Of a stretch of 55,027 nucleotides of DNA, positions 32,696-41,587 are shown one piece after another (position 1 is the first letter of the stretch; each line of letters begins with the position of its first letter). The notes below the pieces were generated by a model that saw nothing but the letters and a program-made list of their open reading frames with translations, was not told the origin of the DNA and ran no database searches. Source of the DNA: Kineothrix sp. MSJ-39 (GTDB taxonomy: Bacteria > Bacillota > Clostridia > Lachnospirales > Lachnospiraceae); assembly GCF_018917935.1 (NCBI RefSeq), contig NZ_JAHLPN010000020.1, positions 1 to 55,027 of the forward strand, written 5' to 3'. Made by a program: the position numbers and the translations under genes.

Positions 32696-32706
32696 AAGAA
32701 GCAAAG

Positions 32707-32740
32707 AGCCCAAGGTTTGTGTAAAACCTTGGGCTTTTTT
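32707..32740 (+). terminator. Rho-independent terminator after spoVG
   Basis: 12-bp perfect stem, AGCCCAAGGTTT (32707-32718) with AAACCTTGGGCT (32724-32735), 5-base loop and T6. It marks the left edge of the accessory island. Confidence 0.92.
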
Positions 32741-32803
32741 AACGGAGGGGAGCATGGTATAATAAACTCACAATGGGAAAATAAGCGCAGGGAGGAGATA
32801 TAT

Positions 32804-33142
32804 ATGTGTACGAGCAGACAACTATATAGCATAACCCATGACATGGTACAGGAATATCGCAGAGTTTATGGCAGTGCGGTTGAAAAAATACTTTTATATG
32901 GATCCTATGCACGAAACGAACAGGATAATGAATCAGACGTGGATATCGTTGCAATCGTACATGGGGAACGAAATGACCTGCAGGAATTGTTGAAACAGGT
33001 ATGGGATTATTCGACTGATATTGGAATGGAGAATGATGTAGTGATTTCGCCATCAGTGATACCATACAGCGAATATGAAAAATACAAGAGAATTCTCCCT
33101 TACTATATGAATATAGAAAAGGAGGGGAAGAAAATTGGATGA
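32804..33142 (+). CDS. MNT-type nucleotidyltransferase (antitoxin of an MNT-HEPN pair)
   Basis: 112 aa. The minimal nucleotidyltransferase motif is intact as GSYARNEQDNESDVDIVAI (GS-x-R then DxD). In MntA-HepT systems this protein adds AMP units to a Tyr on the HEPN toxin and silences it. The ATG at 32804 follows AGGGAGGAG. It overlaps the HEPN gene by 8 bases. The local sequence is more AT-rich than the neighbouring housekeeping genes. Confidence 0.88.
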   Translation: MCTSRQLYSITHDMVQEYRRVYGSAVEKILLYGSYARNEQDNESDVDIVAIVHGERNDLQELLKQVWDYSTDIGMENDVVISPSVIPYSEYEKYKRILPYYMNIEKEGKKIG

Positions 33143-33512
33143 TTTAGTTCAATACAGATTAAGTAGTGCGAAAGAGCGTTTGGAGTCTGCAAGACTGCTT
33201 CTTGAAGCCGGACAATATAAAGATTCTATTGGAAGATCCTACTATGCTATATTTACAGCGGTAAGAGCAGTGCTGGCAAGAGATCAGGTTGATTTTTCAA
33301 AACATGCTGGAGTGATAGCGTATTTTCAGAGAGAATATATAAAAGCGGCAATATTTGATATAAAATATTCCAAAATTTTGCAACGGGCATTTCAGATAAG
33401 AAATAACTGTGATTATGATGACTTTTTCATTGTCTCTAAAGAGGATGCAACGGAGCAGTATAAAAATGCTGTGGATATGGTTCAGGCGATTGAAACATAT
33501 ATAAAACAATAG
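33135..33512 (+). CDS. HEPN domain protein (toxin of an MNT-HEPN pair)
   Basis: 125 aa, all helical, UPF0332-like HEPN. The start is TTG at 33135, seven bases after GGAGGGG; the nearby ATG at 33139 is out of frame. HEPN ribonucleases usually have R-x4-6-H. Here the corresponding RNNCDYDDF has Arg and Tyr but no His, as in the variant branch where the Tyr is the modified residue. It may therefore be a weak or non-canonical RNase. Coupling to the MNT gene supports a type VII toxin-antitoxin pair. Confidence 0.85.
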   Translation: MDDLVQYRLSSAKERLESARLLLEAGQYKDSIGRSYYAIFTAVRAVLARDQVDFSKHAGVIAYFQREYIKAAIFDIKYSKILQRAFQIRNNCDYDDFFIVSKEDATEQYKNAVDMVQAIETYIKQ

Positions 33513-33523
33513 GTAGCAAAACA

Positions 33524-33563
33524 AAATAGCCAGATCCGGCTTTGCCGGGACTGGCTATTTATA
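33524..33563. terminator. Bidirectional terminator after the MNT-HEPN pair
   Basis: AAATAGCCAG (33524-33533) pairs with CTGGCTATTT (33551-33560), with inner CCGGC/GCCGG (33536-33548). It lies between the rightward HEPN gene and the leftward XRE gene. Confidence 0.75.
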
Positions 33564-33576
33564 TGAATTATAATTT

Positions 33577-33831
33577 TTAATCTTCATTCTCATCTTCATC
33601 CAGATCATATTCGTTCAGTTCCGGATAATCCAGAAACTCACAGAGCGTCATACCGAATGCGATTGCTATTTTATGCAATGTATAAATTTTAGGATTCTTA
33701 CTTGTTCCACGTATAATGTTATCGATTGTAGACTGCTTTAAGCCTGCCAGTGTAGCGAGATGATTGATCGTAATGCCTCGCTTTTTACATAATTGTTTGA
33801 TACGCAGAGCCAGGATATCAGAGTATGTCAT
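33577..33831 (-). CDS. XRE family repressor
   Basis: 84 aa. A compact helix-turn-helix spans residues 5-65 (ITINHLATLAGLKQSTIDNI), with an acidic tail. It is transcribed away from a small lipoprotein gene. The region between them carries two copies of an 18-bp dyad (33854-33871 and 33952-33969), which fits a repressor that controls itself and its neighbour. Confidence 0.88.
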   Translation of the reverse strand: MTYSDILALRIKQLCKKRGITINHLATLAGLKQSTIDNIIRGTSKNPKIYTLHKIAIAFGMTLCEFLDYPELNEYDLDEDENED

Positions 33832-33853
33832 TTTCTACCTGCTATTTTCTATA

Positions 33854-33969
33854 TTACCTTTGTGAGGTTAAGAACATCATAACAGGGATACCACTCAAAT
33901 TACCTATGCATAGTTGATATTGCCGAAAAAAGAGGATATTCTTAACATAAGTTACCTACACAAAGGTAA
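33854..33969. promoter_or_regulatory. Paired operators for the XRE repressor
   Basis: TTACCTTTGTGAGGTTAA (33854-33871) and TTACCTACACAAAGGTAA (33952-33969) share TTACCT-N5-AGGT(T)AA. A half-site ATTACCT lies at 33899-33905. ATTACCTTTGTG (33853-33864) is an exact inverted copy of CACAAAGGTAAT (33959-33970). The second operator follows a promoter directly. Confidence 0.6.
33914..33942 (+). promoter_or_regulatory. Promoter of the small lipoprotein gene
   Basis: TTGATA (33914-33919), 17 bases, TATTCT (33937-33942). The operator at 33952-33969 covers the start of transcription. Confidence 0.5.
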
Positions 33970-34003
33970 TTACAAACAACAAAACGAAATAGGAGGAACA
34001 AAA

Positions 34004-34264
34004 ATGAAAAAGAGGGAGATAACCAAGATTGTACATTCTCTGATGGTAGCAGGTCTGGCAGCTTGCCTGCTTGCAGGTTGTGGAAATGCAAAAACAGAAA
34101 GCAGTTCAGATGCAGCAGTGGGAGAAACAACCGATGCAGAAACTGTGACTGAAACGGAGGTAGCAGAAAACGAAGCATCAGAAGAACAGAGTGACGCAAG
34201 CGCAGAAGTAGAAACAGATGAAGATTTATCAGCCGAAACAACAGATTCATCTGACGCCGGCTGA
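34004..34264 (+). CDS. Small acidic lipoprotein
   Basis: 86 aa. The signal peptide ends in lipobox CLLAGC (Cys ~25); the rest is low-complexity Glu/Ala/Thr/Ser/Asp with no globular domain. ATG 34004 follows AGGAGGA, so the longer frame from 33914 is rejected. The gene is controlled by the operator pair upstream. A short linker-only lipoprotein may be a decoy, a surface spacer or a decayed protein. Similar low-complexity linkers appear in the PstS and the large binding protein of this window. Confidence 0.72.
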   Translation: MKKREITKIVHSLMVAGLAACLLAGCGNAKTESSSDAAVGETTDAETVTETEVAENEASEEQSDASAEVETDEDLSAETTDSSDAG

Positions 34265-34428
34265 TGTATATCTTAACTCGCCAACAGGAGAGTGATTATT
34301 GCAGATGATTTGTTTAGATAATCGTATTGAATATATAAGATTGATGGATCAATTTATACCAGACAAAAATAAAACAAAGCCAAGTAAAACCATAAAGCGG
34401 CAGGAATATAAATACAGACTTGCGAATC

Positions 34429-34590
34429 AATCAGGGGCTTAGATGTTCTTAGTGTTTTATCAATATCATAGCAATGCCCGTACAAGGATGTACGGGCAAG
34501 ATGCATTTGAGCCCGGATGGCGAATATGCATCGGTTGCGTATAGTTAAGATACTGAACGGAAAACACTTAGAACATCTTAGCTTCTGATT
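34429..34590 (+). ncRNA. Structured RNA element B (GGAT-loop twin hairpin)
   Basis: A 30-pair closing stem (34429-34458 / 34561-34590; 26 Watson-Crick, 2 G.U, 2 mismatches), a GCAA/TTGC helix (34471-34474 / 34535-34538), then hairpin 1, TGCCCGTAC, loop AAGGAT, GTACGGGCA (34475-34498), and hairpin 2, GATGCAT/ATGCATC (34500-34532), with internal loop TTGA/GAAT and tip GCC-CGGAT-GGC. The layout and loops match element A while the helices differ by compensatory changes. A side hairpin (GTAT/ATAC, 34539-34553) sits where element A has GCATGC/GCGTGC. It lies between the lipoprotein and the RelB gene; no reading frame uses it. Confidence 0.72.
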
Positions 34591-34664
34591 ATCTGAGCAA
34601 GGAAGTATTTATATTTCTGCATTTTTATATTAAACAAATTTGATATACAATGTAAACCAAATAA

Positions 34665-34693
34665 TTGACATTTGAAATACTTCTGCATATAAT
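34665..34693 (+). promoter_or_regulatory. Promoter of the RelB-YafQ pair
   Basis: TTGACA (34665-34670), 17 bases, TATAAT (34688-34693), 46 bases ahead of the antitoxin start. A perfect consensus promoter. Confidence 0.85.
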
Positions 34694-34739
34694 AATACAA
34701 AACAATAAATACTTATTATATAGAAAAGGAGGCATTGAT

Positions 34740-35009
34740 ATGGCTACAGTACCTACACAAATTAGAATAGATGAAAATTTAAAAAAACAGGCAACAGAAC
34801 TCTTCTCTCAATTAGGTATGGACATGTCCAGTGCAATGAATATATTTCTCAGACAGTGCGTTATGAGAGGCGGACTGCCTTTTGAAGTAACACTTCCTAA
34901 ATATAAACAGGATGTTCTGGATGCAATGGAAGAAGCAAAGAAACTTAGTAAAGACCCAAATACCAAACGATACGCCAGCTTTTCTGAGGCGATGGAGGAC
35001 ATTGATTGA
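34740..35009 (+). CDS. RelB/DinJ family antitoxin
   Basis: 89 aa. The N-terminal ribbon-helix-helix (TQIRIDENLKKQATELFSQL, then GMDMSSAMNIFLRQC) binds DNA; the C-terminal half binds the toxin. AAAGGAGG precedes the ATG. Its stop overlaps the start of the toxin gene (TGATG). It probably represses its own promoter at 34665-34693. Confidence 0.92.
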   Translation: MATVPTQIRIDENLKKQATELFSQLGMDMSSAMNIFLRQCVMRGGLPFEVTLPKYKQDVLDAMEEAKKLSKDPNTKRYASFSEAMEDID

Positions 35010-35290
35010 TGCCATATGAATTAATATTGACCGGCAAATTTAAGAAGAGTCTTAAACTTGCCAGAAAAAGAGGACTTGATATTTCTCTGCTGGAAGATAT
35101 AGTTACAAAACTTCAAAATAATATCATCTTAGAAGAAAAATACAGAGATCATGAGTTAAAAGGTACTTACCAAGGATTTCGTGAGTGCCATATCCAACCG
35201 GACTGGTTGTTGATATATCTAAAAGAAGATCATATATTGACATTAACATTAGTTGACACAGGAACGCACGCAGATTTATTCAATATGTAA
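35009..35290 (+). CDS. YafQ-like mRNA interferase toxin
   Basis: 93 aa, RelE superfamily. The YafQ active-site set is visible: His in DHELKG, His-x3-Asp-Trp in CHIQPDW, and a C-terminal GTHADLF. YafQ cleaves mRNA in the ribosome. The ATG at 35009 is preferred over the TTG at 35006, as it overlaps the antitoxin stop. With its full catalytic set the toxin is probably active. Confidence 0.93.
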   Translation: MPYELILTGKFKKSLKLARKRGLDISLLEDIVTKLQNNIILEEKYRDHELKGTYQGFRECHIQPDWLLIYLKEDHILTLTLVDTGTHADLFNM

Positions 35291-35417
35291 GCACATTTCC
35301 CTTCCCTGAACCCCCTCCTATTGAATTTCCCCTCAAAATCAAGTACACTATGATTTACGAATCAATCTACTCACCGGAAACAAACTTCGGCTTAGTCATA
35401 AAAGAAAGGACATCCAT

Positions 35418-35993
35418 ATGTATATCATAGTCGGACTCGGAAACCCTACAAAAGAATATATGCACACCAGACATAACGTCGGTTTTGACACCATAGATGC
35501 CATTGCGGAAAAATACCGGATCTCCGTTGCGGAAAAGAAACACAAGGCACTGATCGGAAAAGGCTATATAGAAGGACAGAAAGTGATCCTCGCAAAGCCA
35601 CAGACCTACATGAATTTAAGTGGTGAAAGCGTGCGGGAGCTCATAGATTACTATAAGGTAGACGAAACACAGGAGCTGATCGTGATCTACGACGATATTT
35701 CTCTGCCGCCCGGGCAACTGCGGATCCGCAAGAAAGGCAGCGCAGGCGGACATAACGGAATCAAGAATATCATCGCACATTTGGGACATGATACCTTTAT
35801 GCGGATCAAGGTAGGCGTTGGAGAAAAGCCACAGGGCTATGATCTGGCTGCTTACGTGCTGGGACATTTTGATAAAAAAGATCAGGAAGTCATGCAGCAG
35901 GCATTTGCGGATGCAGCGGATGCGGTCGTGATGATGATGAATGATTCGGCAGATGCTGCAATGAACCATTTTAACGGTAAAAAGCAGGGATAG
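35418..35993 (+). CDS. pth: Peptidyl-tRNA hydrolase
   Basis: 191 aa. It releases tRNA from peptidyl-tRNA dropped by ribosomes. GLGNPTKEYMHTRHNVGFD has the conserved Asn and catalytic His, KPQTYMNLSGESV and YDDISLPPGQLRIRKKGSAG contain the Asp and substrate loop. Full length. It precedes mfd by 21 bases, which is the classical Firmicutes order. Confidence 0.97.
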   Translation: MYIIVGLGNPTKEYMHTRHNVGFDTIDAIAEKYRISVAEKKHKALIGKGYIEGQKVILAKPQTYMNLSGESVRELIDYYKVDETQELIVIYDDISLPPGQLRIRKKGSAGGHNGIKNIIAHLGHDTFMRIKVGVGEKPQGYDLAAYVLGHFDKKDQEVMQQAFADAADAVVMMMNDSADAAMNHFNGKKQG

Positions 35994-36014
35994 CTTGCAT
36001 TTGAGGGTAATAAA

Positions 36015-39000
36015 GTGAAAGCATTTACAGAATATTTGAAGGAATTATCCTTTTATGAGGATGCCAGACGTGCACTCATGGCGCAGAAAACAGTCCTGAT
36101 CTCAGGCTGCGCAGATGCACAGAAGGCGCAGATGCTTTGCGGGCAGGGAGAGGATTATCCGTACAAACTGGTCCTGACCTTCAGTGATGTCAAGGCAAAA
36201 GAATTATATGAGGATTATTCCTTTTTTGATAAAAATACCATATTGTTTCCTGCCAAGGATTACATTTTCTTTCAGGCGGATATCCACGGACAGGAGATGA
36301 CAAAGGAGCGGATCTGCTGCTATCGCCGGATTCTGGAGAAGGAACCGCTGACGATCGTAACGACAGTGGATGCGCTTCTTGCGCCCTGTCTGCCACTGCA
36401 GATGCTGGAGGAAAACTGTATCACGATCTCTGCGGAAAGCATCGTAGAGGAAGAAGCAGTTGCGATGAAGCTCGTAAAGATGGGCTACGAAAAGACCTAT
36501 CAGGTAGAAGAGCCGGGGCAGTTTTCCATTCGCGGCGGCATTATCGACATTTACGACCTGACAGAAGAAAACCCATATCGTATCGAACTCTGGGGCGATG
36601 AAGTAGAGTCGATCCGCCGGTTTGATGTACTCAGCCAGCGTTCCGTGGAAGCACTGAAGACAGTGACGATCTATCCGGCGACGGAAATGATCCTGACAAA
36701 GCAGCAGAAGCTGGATGGACTGAAAGCAATCGAAGCAGAGGCAAAACAGGCAGCGGAAGCATTGAAAAAGGAAAACAAGCTGGAAGAAGCACATCGTGTG
36801 AAGGTGCAGACCGAGCAGCTTAGAGAGCAGATGGAAGAATTTGGCGTGATGGCAAATCTGGACAGCTATATGAAATATTTCTGTCCGCAGCTTGTCAGCT
36901 TCCTTTCACTGTTCCCGCAGGACGAATTGCTGGTTACCTTGGATGAACCGCTGCATGGGAAAGAACATCTGAATGCAGTGGAACTGGAATTTCGGGAAAG
37001 CATGGAGCACCGGCTGGAGAAGGGCTATGCACTGCCCGGGCAGGCAGCGCTTCTGTATACTGCCGATCAGGTCTGGGCAATGCTAAACGGACAGCGGCTT
37101 CTGCTGTTGTCTGTATTGGACAGCAATCTTCCGTTTTTAAAGGTGGAGGAGCGGTACTATGCAGATGCCAGGGCGGTCAATTCGTTCCAGAACAGTTTTG
37201 AGATCCTGTTGGAGAATTTAAGGCGTTATCATAAAAACGGTTATCGCGTGATCCTGCTGTCGCCCTCACGGACAAGAGCAAAACGACTGGCAGAGGATAT
37301 CTGTGCCAATGAGCTGACTGCTTTTTACAGCGAAGATACGGAGCGTGTGCTTCAGAACGGGGAGATCATGGTCATGCATGGGCAGATCAGCAAGGGCTTT
37401 GAGTACCCTTCCCTGCGTCTTGCCGTGATCACGGAAAGCGATATTTTCGGCAAACACGCCAAGAAACGGAAAAAGAAGCGTTACGAAGGACAGAAGATCC
37501 ATGATTTCACGGAGCTGAAGGTTGGCGATTATGTTGTACATGAAACGCATGGTCTGGGCATTTATCGCGGTATCGAAAAGGTATGCGTAGACAAGGTCAT
37601 GAAAGATTACATGAAGATCGAATACCGTGATGGAGGAACTCTTTATGTACTGGCAACGGGCTTTGATGCGGTCATGAAATATGCTTCCGCGGAAAGCAAA
37701 GCACCGAAGCTGAATAAGCTGGGCACGCAGGAATGGACAAAAACAAAATCCAAGGTAAAGGGCGCAGTCAATGAGGTTGCCAAGGATCTGGTAAAGCTGT
37801 ATGCAGCAAGAGAGCACGGAAAGGGCTATCAATATGGAAAAGATACCGTATGGCAGCGCGAGTTTGAAGAGATGTTCCCATATGAGGAAACACAGGATCA
37901 GCTTCTGGCGATCGATGCGACAAAGGCGGATATGGAGAGCAGCCGCATTATGGACCGCCTGATCTGTGGGGATGTCGGATATGGCAAAACAGAAGTGGCG
38001 ATCCGTGCAGCGTTTAAGGCAGTACAGGAAGGGAAACAGGTTGTATTTCTGGTTCCGACGACCATTCTTGCCAAGCAGCATTACGATAACTTTGTGCAGC
38101 GTATGAAGGATTTTCCGGTCACGATCGAGATGATGTCACGTTTCCGGACGGCGGCGCAGCAGAAAAAGACGATCGAAGGCCTGAAAAAGGGACTGGTGGA
38201 TATTGTGATCGGAACGCACCGTGTTCTGTCAAAGGACGTGGCGTTTAAGGATCTGGGGCTTCTGATCATCGATGAGGAACAGCGTTTTGGTGTTACTCAC
38301 AAAGAAAAGATCAAACAGCTCAAGGAAAATGTAGATGTTCTGACGCTGACAGCAACCCCGATCCCACGTACACTTCATATGAGTCTTGTGGGAATCCGGG
38401 ATATGAGTGTTCTGGAAGAAGCACCGAATGACCGTATGCCCATCCAGACTTTTGTTATGGAATATAATGAAGAAATTGTGCGGGAAGCGATCGGACGTGA
38501 GCTTGCCAGAGGCGGACAGGTCTACTATGTGTACAACCGTGTCAACACGATCGCGGAAATGGCGGCTTTTATCCAGAATCTGGTACCGGAGGCGAATGTG
38601 GCATTTGCCCACGGGCAGATGAAGGAAAGCGAGCTGGAGCGGATCATGTATGATTTTGTCAGCGGTGAGATCGATGTGCTTGTTTCCACAACGATCATCG
38701 AAACGGGACTGGATATCCCCAATGTCAATACAATGATCATTCACGATTCGGATAATATGGGACTTTCCCAGTTGTATCAGTTAAGAGGCCGTGTCGGCAG
38801 ATCAAACCGGACGGCGTATGCATTCCTGATGTATAAACGGGATAAAGTGCTCAAAGAAGTAGCAGAAAAGCGCCTGCAGGCGATCAAGGAATTTACGGAG
38901 CTTGGCAGCGGCTTTAAGATCGCGATGAAAGATCTGGAGATCCGCGGCGCGGGAAATCTTCTGGGCAGAGTACAGCATGGACATATGGAAGCGGTCGGAT

Positions 39001-39539
39001 ACGATCTGTATTGTAAGATGTTAAATGAAGCGGTAAAATCAATGAAAGGCCAGAAGCAGATCGTTGATTTTGTCACGACGATCGATCTGGATGTGGATGC
39101 TTTCATTCCGGAAAGCTATATTGTCAATGAATACCAGAAATTGGATATTTACAAACGGATCGCTGCGATCGAAAGCAGGGACGAAGCGGAAGATATGCGC
39201 GGCGAGCTGATGGATCGTTTCGGACAGATCCCAAAGAGTGTGGAAAATCTTCTCCGCGTATCACTGATCCGTATGTATGCGCATGATCTGTATATCACGG
39301 AGATCCGGGGCAAGAAAGAAGGAATCACGTTCCTGATGGATCCGGGCGCAAAGATCCGTGTGGAAAATATAGAAGTGGTGCTTGCCAATTATGGCGGGAA
39401 ACTGACCTTTGCGGTAAAGGGAACACCAACCTTCTTCTACCGCCTGTCACCGACAGGTGTGGTGCAGAAGGATGAAGAGCAGATGCTTTCTGCGGCAGAG
39501 GATGTGATCCGGCAGATGCGTGCAAGACTTCTATTATAA
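36015..39539 (+). CDS. mfd: Transcription-repair coupling factor
   Basis: 1174 aa, normal length. It removes stalled RNA polymerase from DNA damage and recruits UvrA. The start is GTG. The N-terminal UvrB-like part (~1-340) precedes the polymerase-interacting domain (~505-570, [20 protein letters not shown]), the helicase motifs [17 protein letters not shown] and DEEQRFG, motif [18 protein letters not shown], and the C-terminal regulatory domain. It is co-transcribed with pth. No frameshift is seen. Confidence 0.97.
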   Translation: MKAFTEYLKELSFYEDARRALMAQKTVLISGCADAQKAQMLCGQGEDYPYKLVLTFSDVKAKELYEDYSFFDKNTILFPAKDYIFFQADIHGQEMTKERICCYRRILEKEPLTIVTTVDALLAPCLPLQMLEENCITISAESIVEEEAVAMKLVKMGYEKTYQVEEPGQFSIRGGIIDIYDLTEENPYRIELWGDEVESIRRFDVLSQRSVEALKTVTIYPATEMILTKQQKLDGLKAIEAEAKQAAEALKKENKLEEAHRVKVQTEQLREQMEEFGVMANLDSYMKYFCPQLVSFLSLFPQDELLVTLDEPLHGKEHLNAVELEFRESMEHRLEKGYALPGQAALLYTADQVWAMLNGQRLLLLSVLDSNLPFLKVEERYYADARAVNSFQNSFEILLENLRRYHKNGYRVILLSPSRTRAKRLAEDICANELTAFYSEDTERVLQNGEIMVMHGQISKGFEYPSLRLAVITESDIFGKHAKKRKKKRYEGQKIHDFTELKVGDYVVHETHGLGIYRGIEKVCVDKVMKDYMKIEYRDGGTLYVLATGFDAVMKYASAESKAPKLNKLGTQEWTKTKSKVKGAVNEVAKDLVKLYAAREHGKGYQYGKDTVWQREFEEMFPYEETQDQLLAIDATKADMESSRIMDRLICGDVGYGKTEVAIRAAFKAVQEGKQVVFLVPTTILAKQHYDNFVQRMKDFPVTIEMMSRFRTAAQQKKTIEGLKKGLVDIVIGTHRVLSKDVAFKDLGLLIIDEEQRFGVTHKEKIKQLKENVDVLTLTATPIPRTLHMSLVGIRDMSVLEEAPNDRMPIQTFVMEYNEEIVREAIGRELARGGQVYYVYNRVNTIAEMAAFIQNLVPEANVAFAHGQMKESELERIMYDFVSGEIDVLVSTTIIETGLDIPNVNTMIIHDSDNMGLSQLYQLRGRVGRSNRTAYAFLMYKRDKVLKEVAEKRLQAIKEFTELGSGFKIAMKDLEIRGAGNLLGRVQHGHMEAVGYDLYCKMLNEAVKSMKGQKQIVDFVTTIDLDVDAFIPESYIVNEYQKLDIYKRIAAIESRDEAEDMRGELMDRFGQIPKSVENLLRVSLIRMYAHDLYITEIRGKKEGITFLMDPGAKIRVENIEVVLANYGGKLTFAVKGTPTFFYRLSPTGVVQKDEEQMLSAAEDVIRQMRARLLL

Positions 39540-39576
39540 TATGTAACAACAGAAATGGTGAAAAGGAGGAAATGAT

Positions 39577-40503
39577 ATGTATACCTATAACCTGACACAG
39601 TGGCTGGCATTTTTTATCATCTATTGTTTTATTGGCTGGTGCTGGGAATCATCCTATGTATCCGTGAAAAAAAGAAAGTGGGTCAACAGAGGATTTATGC
39701 ACGGACCGATGCTTCCGATCTACGGAAGTGGTGCGGTGCTGATCCTGTTTGTATCGCTTCCGTTTAAGGCACATCCGGTTGCGGTTTATTTTGCAGGCAT
39801 GATCGCAGCGACGATCCTGGAATATATTACAGGTGTCTTGATGGAATCTCTGTTTAAGGTGCGTTACTGGGATTATTCCAATCAGAAATTTAATATTCAG
39901 GGACACATCTGCCTGTCTTCATCTCTGGCATGGGGCTTTTTCAGTATTGCCATGGTTTACTGGGTACATAAGCCGTTTGAAAAATTTGTATTATCCATTC
40001 CGGAGGTAGTTCTTTCTCCGATCGTGCATGTGATCATGATGGTGGCGGCAGCAGACTTTGCACTCAGCTTCAAGACAGCTATCGAACTGCGTGATGTACT
40101 TATTAAGGTAGAGGCGGCAAAGAAGGAACTGAAGCTTTTGCAGAAGCGCCTTGAGGTTGTGGAAGCTGTGATTGCGGATGAAGCACAGCAGCGGATCGAA
40201 CAGGCACAGCAGCAGAAGGAAGAGATCAAGGCAAGAATTGCGGATGAGACACAGCTGAAGAAAGAGCAGGCTCTTGTGCAGAGAGAAGAGATCCGGGAAA
40301 GAATCGAAGAAATTATGCAGAAAGGAAAAGACAGATCTTATCTTACGAAGGATAAGCTGCAGCTCCTGCGTCGTAACCCGGGCGCAACTTCCGGAAAATA
40401 CAAGCTGGCTTTTGCGGAATTCCGCAATGAGACCTGGCCGGAGTTTAAGGCTGAAGTAAAGGAGAAGATCAAAGAGAAGCTCGAAGAGCGTGAAGAAAAA
40501 TAA
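39577..40503 (+). CDS. CmpB-type (PF06541-like) membrane protein with coiled-coil tail
   Basis: 308 aa. About five membrane helices lie in residues 8-165 with the family pattern FIIYCFIGWCWESSYVSVKK and NRGFMHGPMLPIYGSGAV. The C-terminal ~140 residues are a charged helical/coiled-coil part with repeated Gln-Gln-Lys-Glu-Glu units (IEQAQQQKEEIKARIADETQ). Members are annotated as putative ABC transporter proteins but the role is unproven. AAAGGAGG precedes the ATG. Confidence 0.8.
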   Translation: MYTYNLTQWLAFFIIYCFIGWCWESSYVSVKKRKWVNRGFMHGPMLPIYGSGAVLILFVSLPFKAHPVAVYFAGMIAATILEYITGVLMESLFKVRYWDYSNQKFNIQGHICLSSSLAWGFFSIAMVYWVHKPFEKFVLSIPEVVLSPIVHVIMMVAAADFALSFKTAIELRDVLIKVEAAKKELKLLQKRLEVVEAVIADEAQQRIEQAQQQKEEIKARIADETQLKKEQALVQREEIRERIEEIMQKGKDRSYLTKDKLQLLRRNPGATSGKYKLAFAEFRNETWPEFKAEVKEKIKEKLEEREEK

Positions 40504-40520
40504 TTTACATTCATTTTACA
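40504..40520 (+). promoter_or_regulatory. Candidate PHO-box repeat upstream of the alarmone synthetase
   Basis: TTTACA at 40504-40509 and again at 40515-40520, 11 bases apart, with a weaker TTTTCC at the next 11-base step. It matches the PHO-box pattern of PhoP-type regulators, seen more clearly at 41544-41571. Confidence 0.35.
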
Positions 40521-40624
40521 ATAATTTTTCCCATGTGTGATAGAAGGGAAACGCTGCTTATCAGATGATAGTCATGTAATAGAAGTTGTAATGAGAGACG
40601 GATATCTGACGGAGGTAAGCAGAC

Positions 40625-40855
40625 ATGGGAAAAATACAGGAATGGTTAAAACAGACAAGGCAGAATGGAGAAGACCCGCTGATCAAGATTATCTGGATCT
40701 GGGGGATGATTCTTGTGTTCTGCTTTGTTTATTTTATATGGAATACTTTCTTATATGGGGGCATAGAATTATTAGTGAGCCCGGAGACAGCAGCATCGGT
40801 CGTGGCGATCGTGGCAGGGCTTATTTTCGTGATATGGTATATGAGAAAGGAATAA
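40625..40855 (+). CDS. Small membrane protein upstream of the alarmone synthetase
   Basis: 76 aa with two hydrophobic segments (about residues 21-43 and 52-72) and charged ends. GGAGG lies 10 bases ahead of the ATG. The next gene begins 10 bases after its stop. No family is recognised. A competing reading frame over the same stretch (40537-40917) lacks a ribosome site and runs into the next gene, so this one is preferred. Confidence 0.65.
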   Translation: MGKIQEWLKQTRQNGEDPLIKIIWIWGMILVFCFVYFIWNTFLYGGIELLVSPETAASVVAIVAGLIFVIWYMRKE

Positions 40856-40865
40856 GCAGAGAAGT

Positions 40866-41522
40866 ATGGGTAAAAGCAAAAATGCGAAACAAAACAGGGA
40901 GGGGCTTGCAGAACTGACAAAAGCATTCGCAGAGCCGGAATACATAAGAAAGCAATCGTATGCGATCGCTACGGTAGAAAGTCTGATCAGACAATATGAA
41001 CAACAGAAGGGCACGAAGCATAAGGTGATCAATTCCGTATCGGAACGGATCAAAACGGCGGCGAGTGCTGCGGAAAAGCTGGAACGGAAGGGATATGAAA
41101 TTTCATATGAACAGGCAGTGCAAAGGCTGAACGATCTGGCAGGTGTCCGGATCGTTTGTTCTTTCCGGGACGAAGTATATCAGGTAGCAAAATATCTGAT
41201 AGAACATCCACAGCTTACGATCATCAAAACAAAGGACTACATCAAAAAGCCGAAGGCAAGCGGTTATCAGAGCGTGCATCTGATCGTCAGTATGCCATAT
41301 CCGTATGGTGAAGAGGGCGAAACGGTGCGGGCGGAAATACAGATCAGGACTGTGGCAATGAATTATTGGGCAAAGCTCGATCATCAGCTCTGTTACAAGC
41401 AGGAAAAGAGTACGCCGCAGGAGACGGAGCAGGTACGCAAGGAACTGCTTTCCTATGCGCAGGAGATTGCAAAGATTGATAAAAAGATGCTGGCACTCCG
41501 CAAAAAAATAGAAGCAATGTGA
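40866..41522 (+). CDS. Small alarmone synthetase, RelA/SpoT-type (RelQ-like)
   Basis: 218 aa, no hydrolase or ACT domain. The synthetase core is clear: LNDLAGVRIVCSFRDEVYQV, KASGYQSVHLIVSMP and the EIQIRTVAMNYWAKLDHQL segment that contacts GDP/GTP. It makes (p)ppGpp from ATP and GDP or GTP. It lies behind a possible PHO box and just before the pst operon, so phosphate starvation may trigger it. The ribosome site (AGAGAAG) is weak. Confidence 0.9.
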   Translation: MGKSKNAKQNREGLAELTKAFAEPEYIRKQSYAIATVESLIRQYEQQKGTKHKVINSVSERIKTAASAAEKLERKGYEISYEQAVQRLNDLAGVRIVCSFRDEVYQVAKYLIEHPQLTIIKTKDYIKKPKASGYQSVHLIVSMPYPYGEEGETVRAEIQIRTVAMNYWAKLDHQLCYKQEKSTPQETEQVRKELLSYAQEIAKIDKKMLALRKKIEAM

Positions 41523-41543
41523 GAAAACAGACAATAGATCATT

Positions 41544-41571
41544 TTACATGAAACTTACAAATTTCTTACCG
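41544..41571 (+). promoter_or_regulatory. PHO-box array of the pst operon
   Basis: TTACAT (41544-41549), TTACAA (41555-41560) and TTACCG (41566-41571) repeat with an 11-base period. This is the spacing of PhoP-binding PHO boxes. A possible -10, TATGTA, lies at 41583-41588. Confidence 0.7.
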
Positions 41572-41587
41572 AAACATGATTTTATGT

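Noticed and set aside
40537-40917. 126-codon frame overlapping the small membrane protein
   Set aside because: No ribosome site, overlaps two better genes, and lacks the hydrophobic pattern of a real product.
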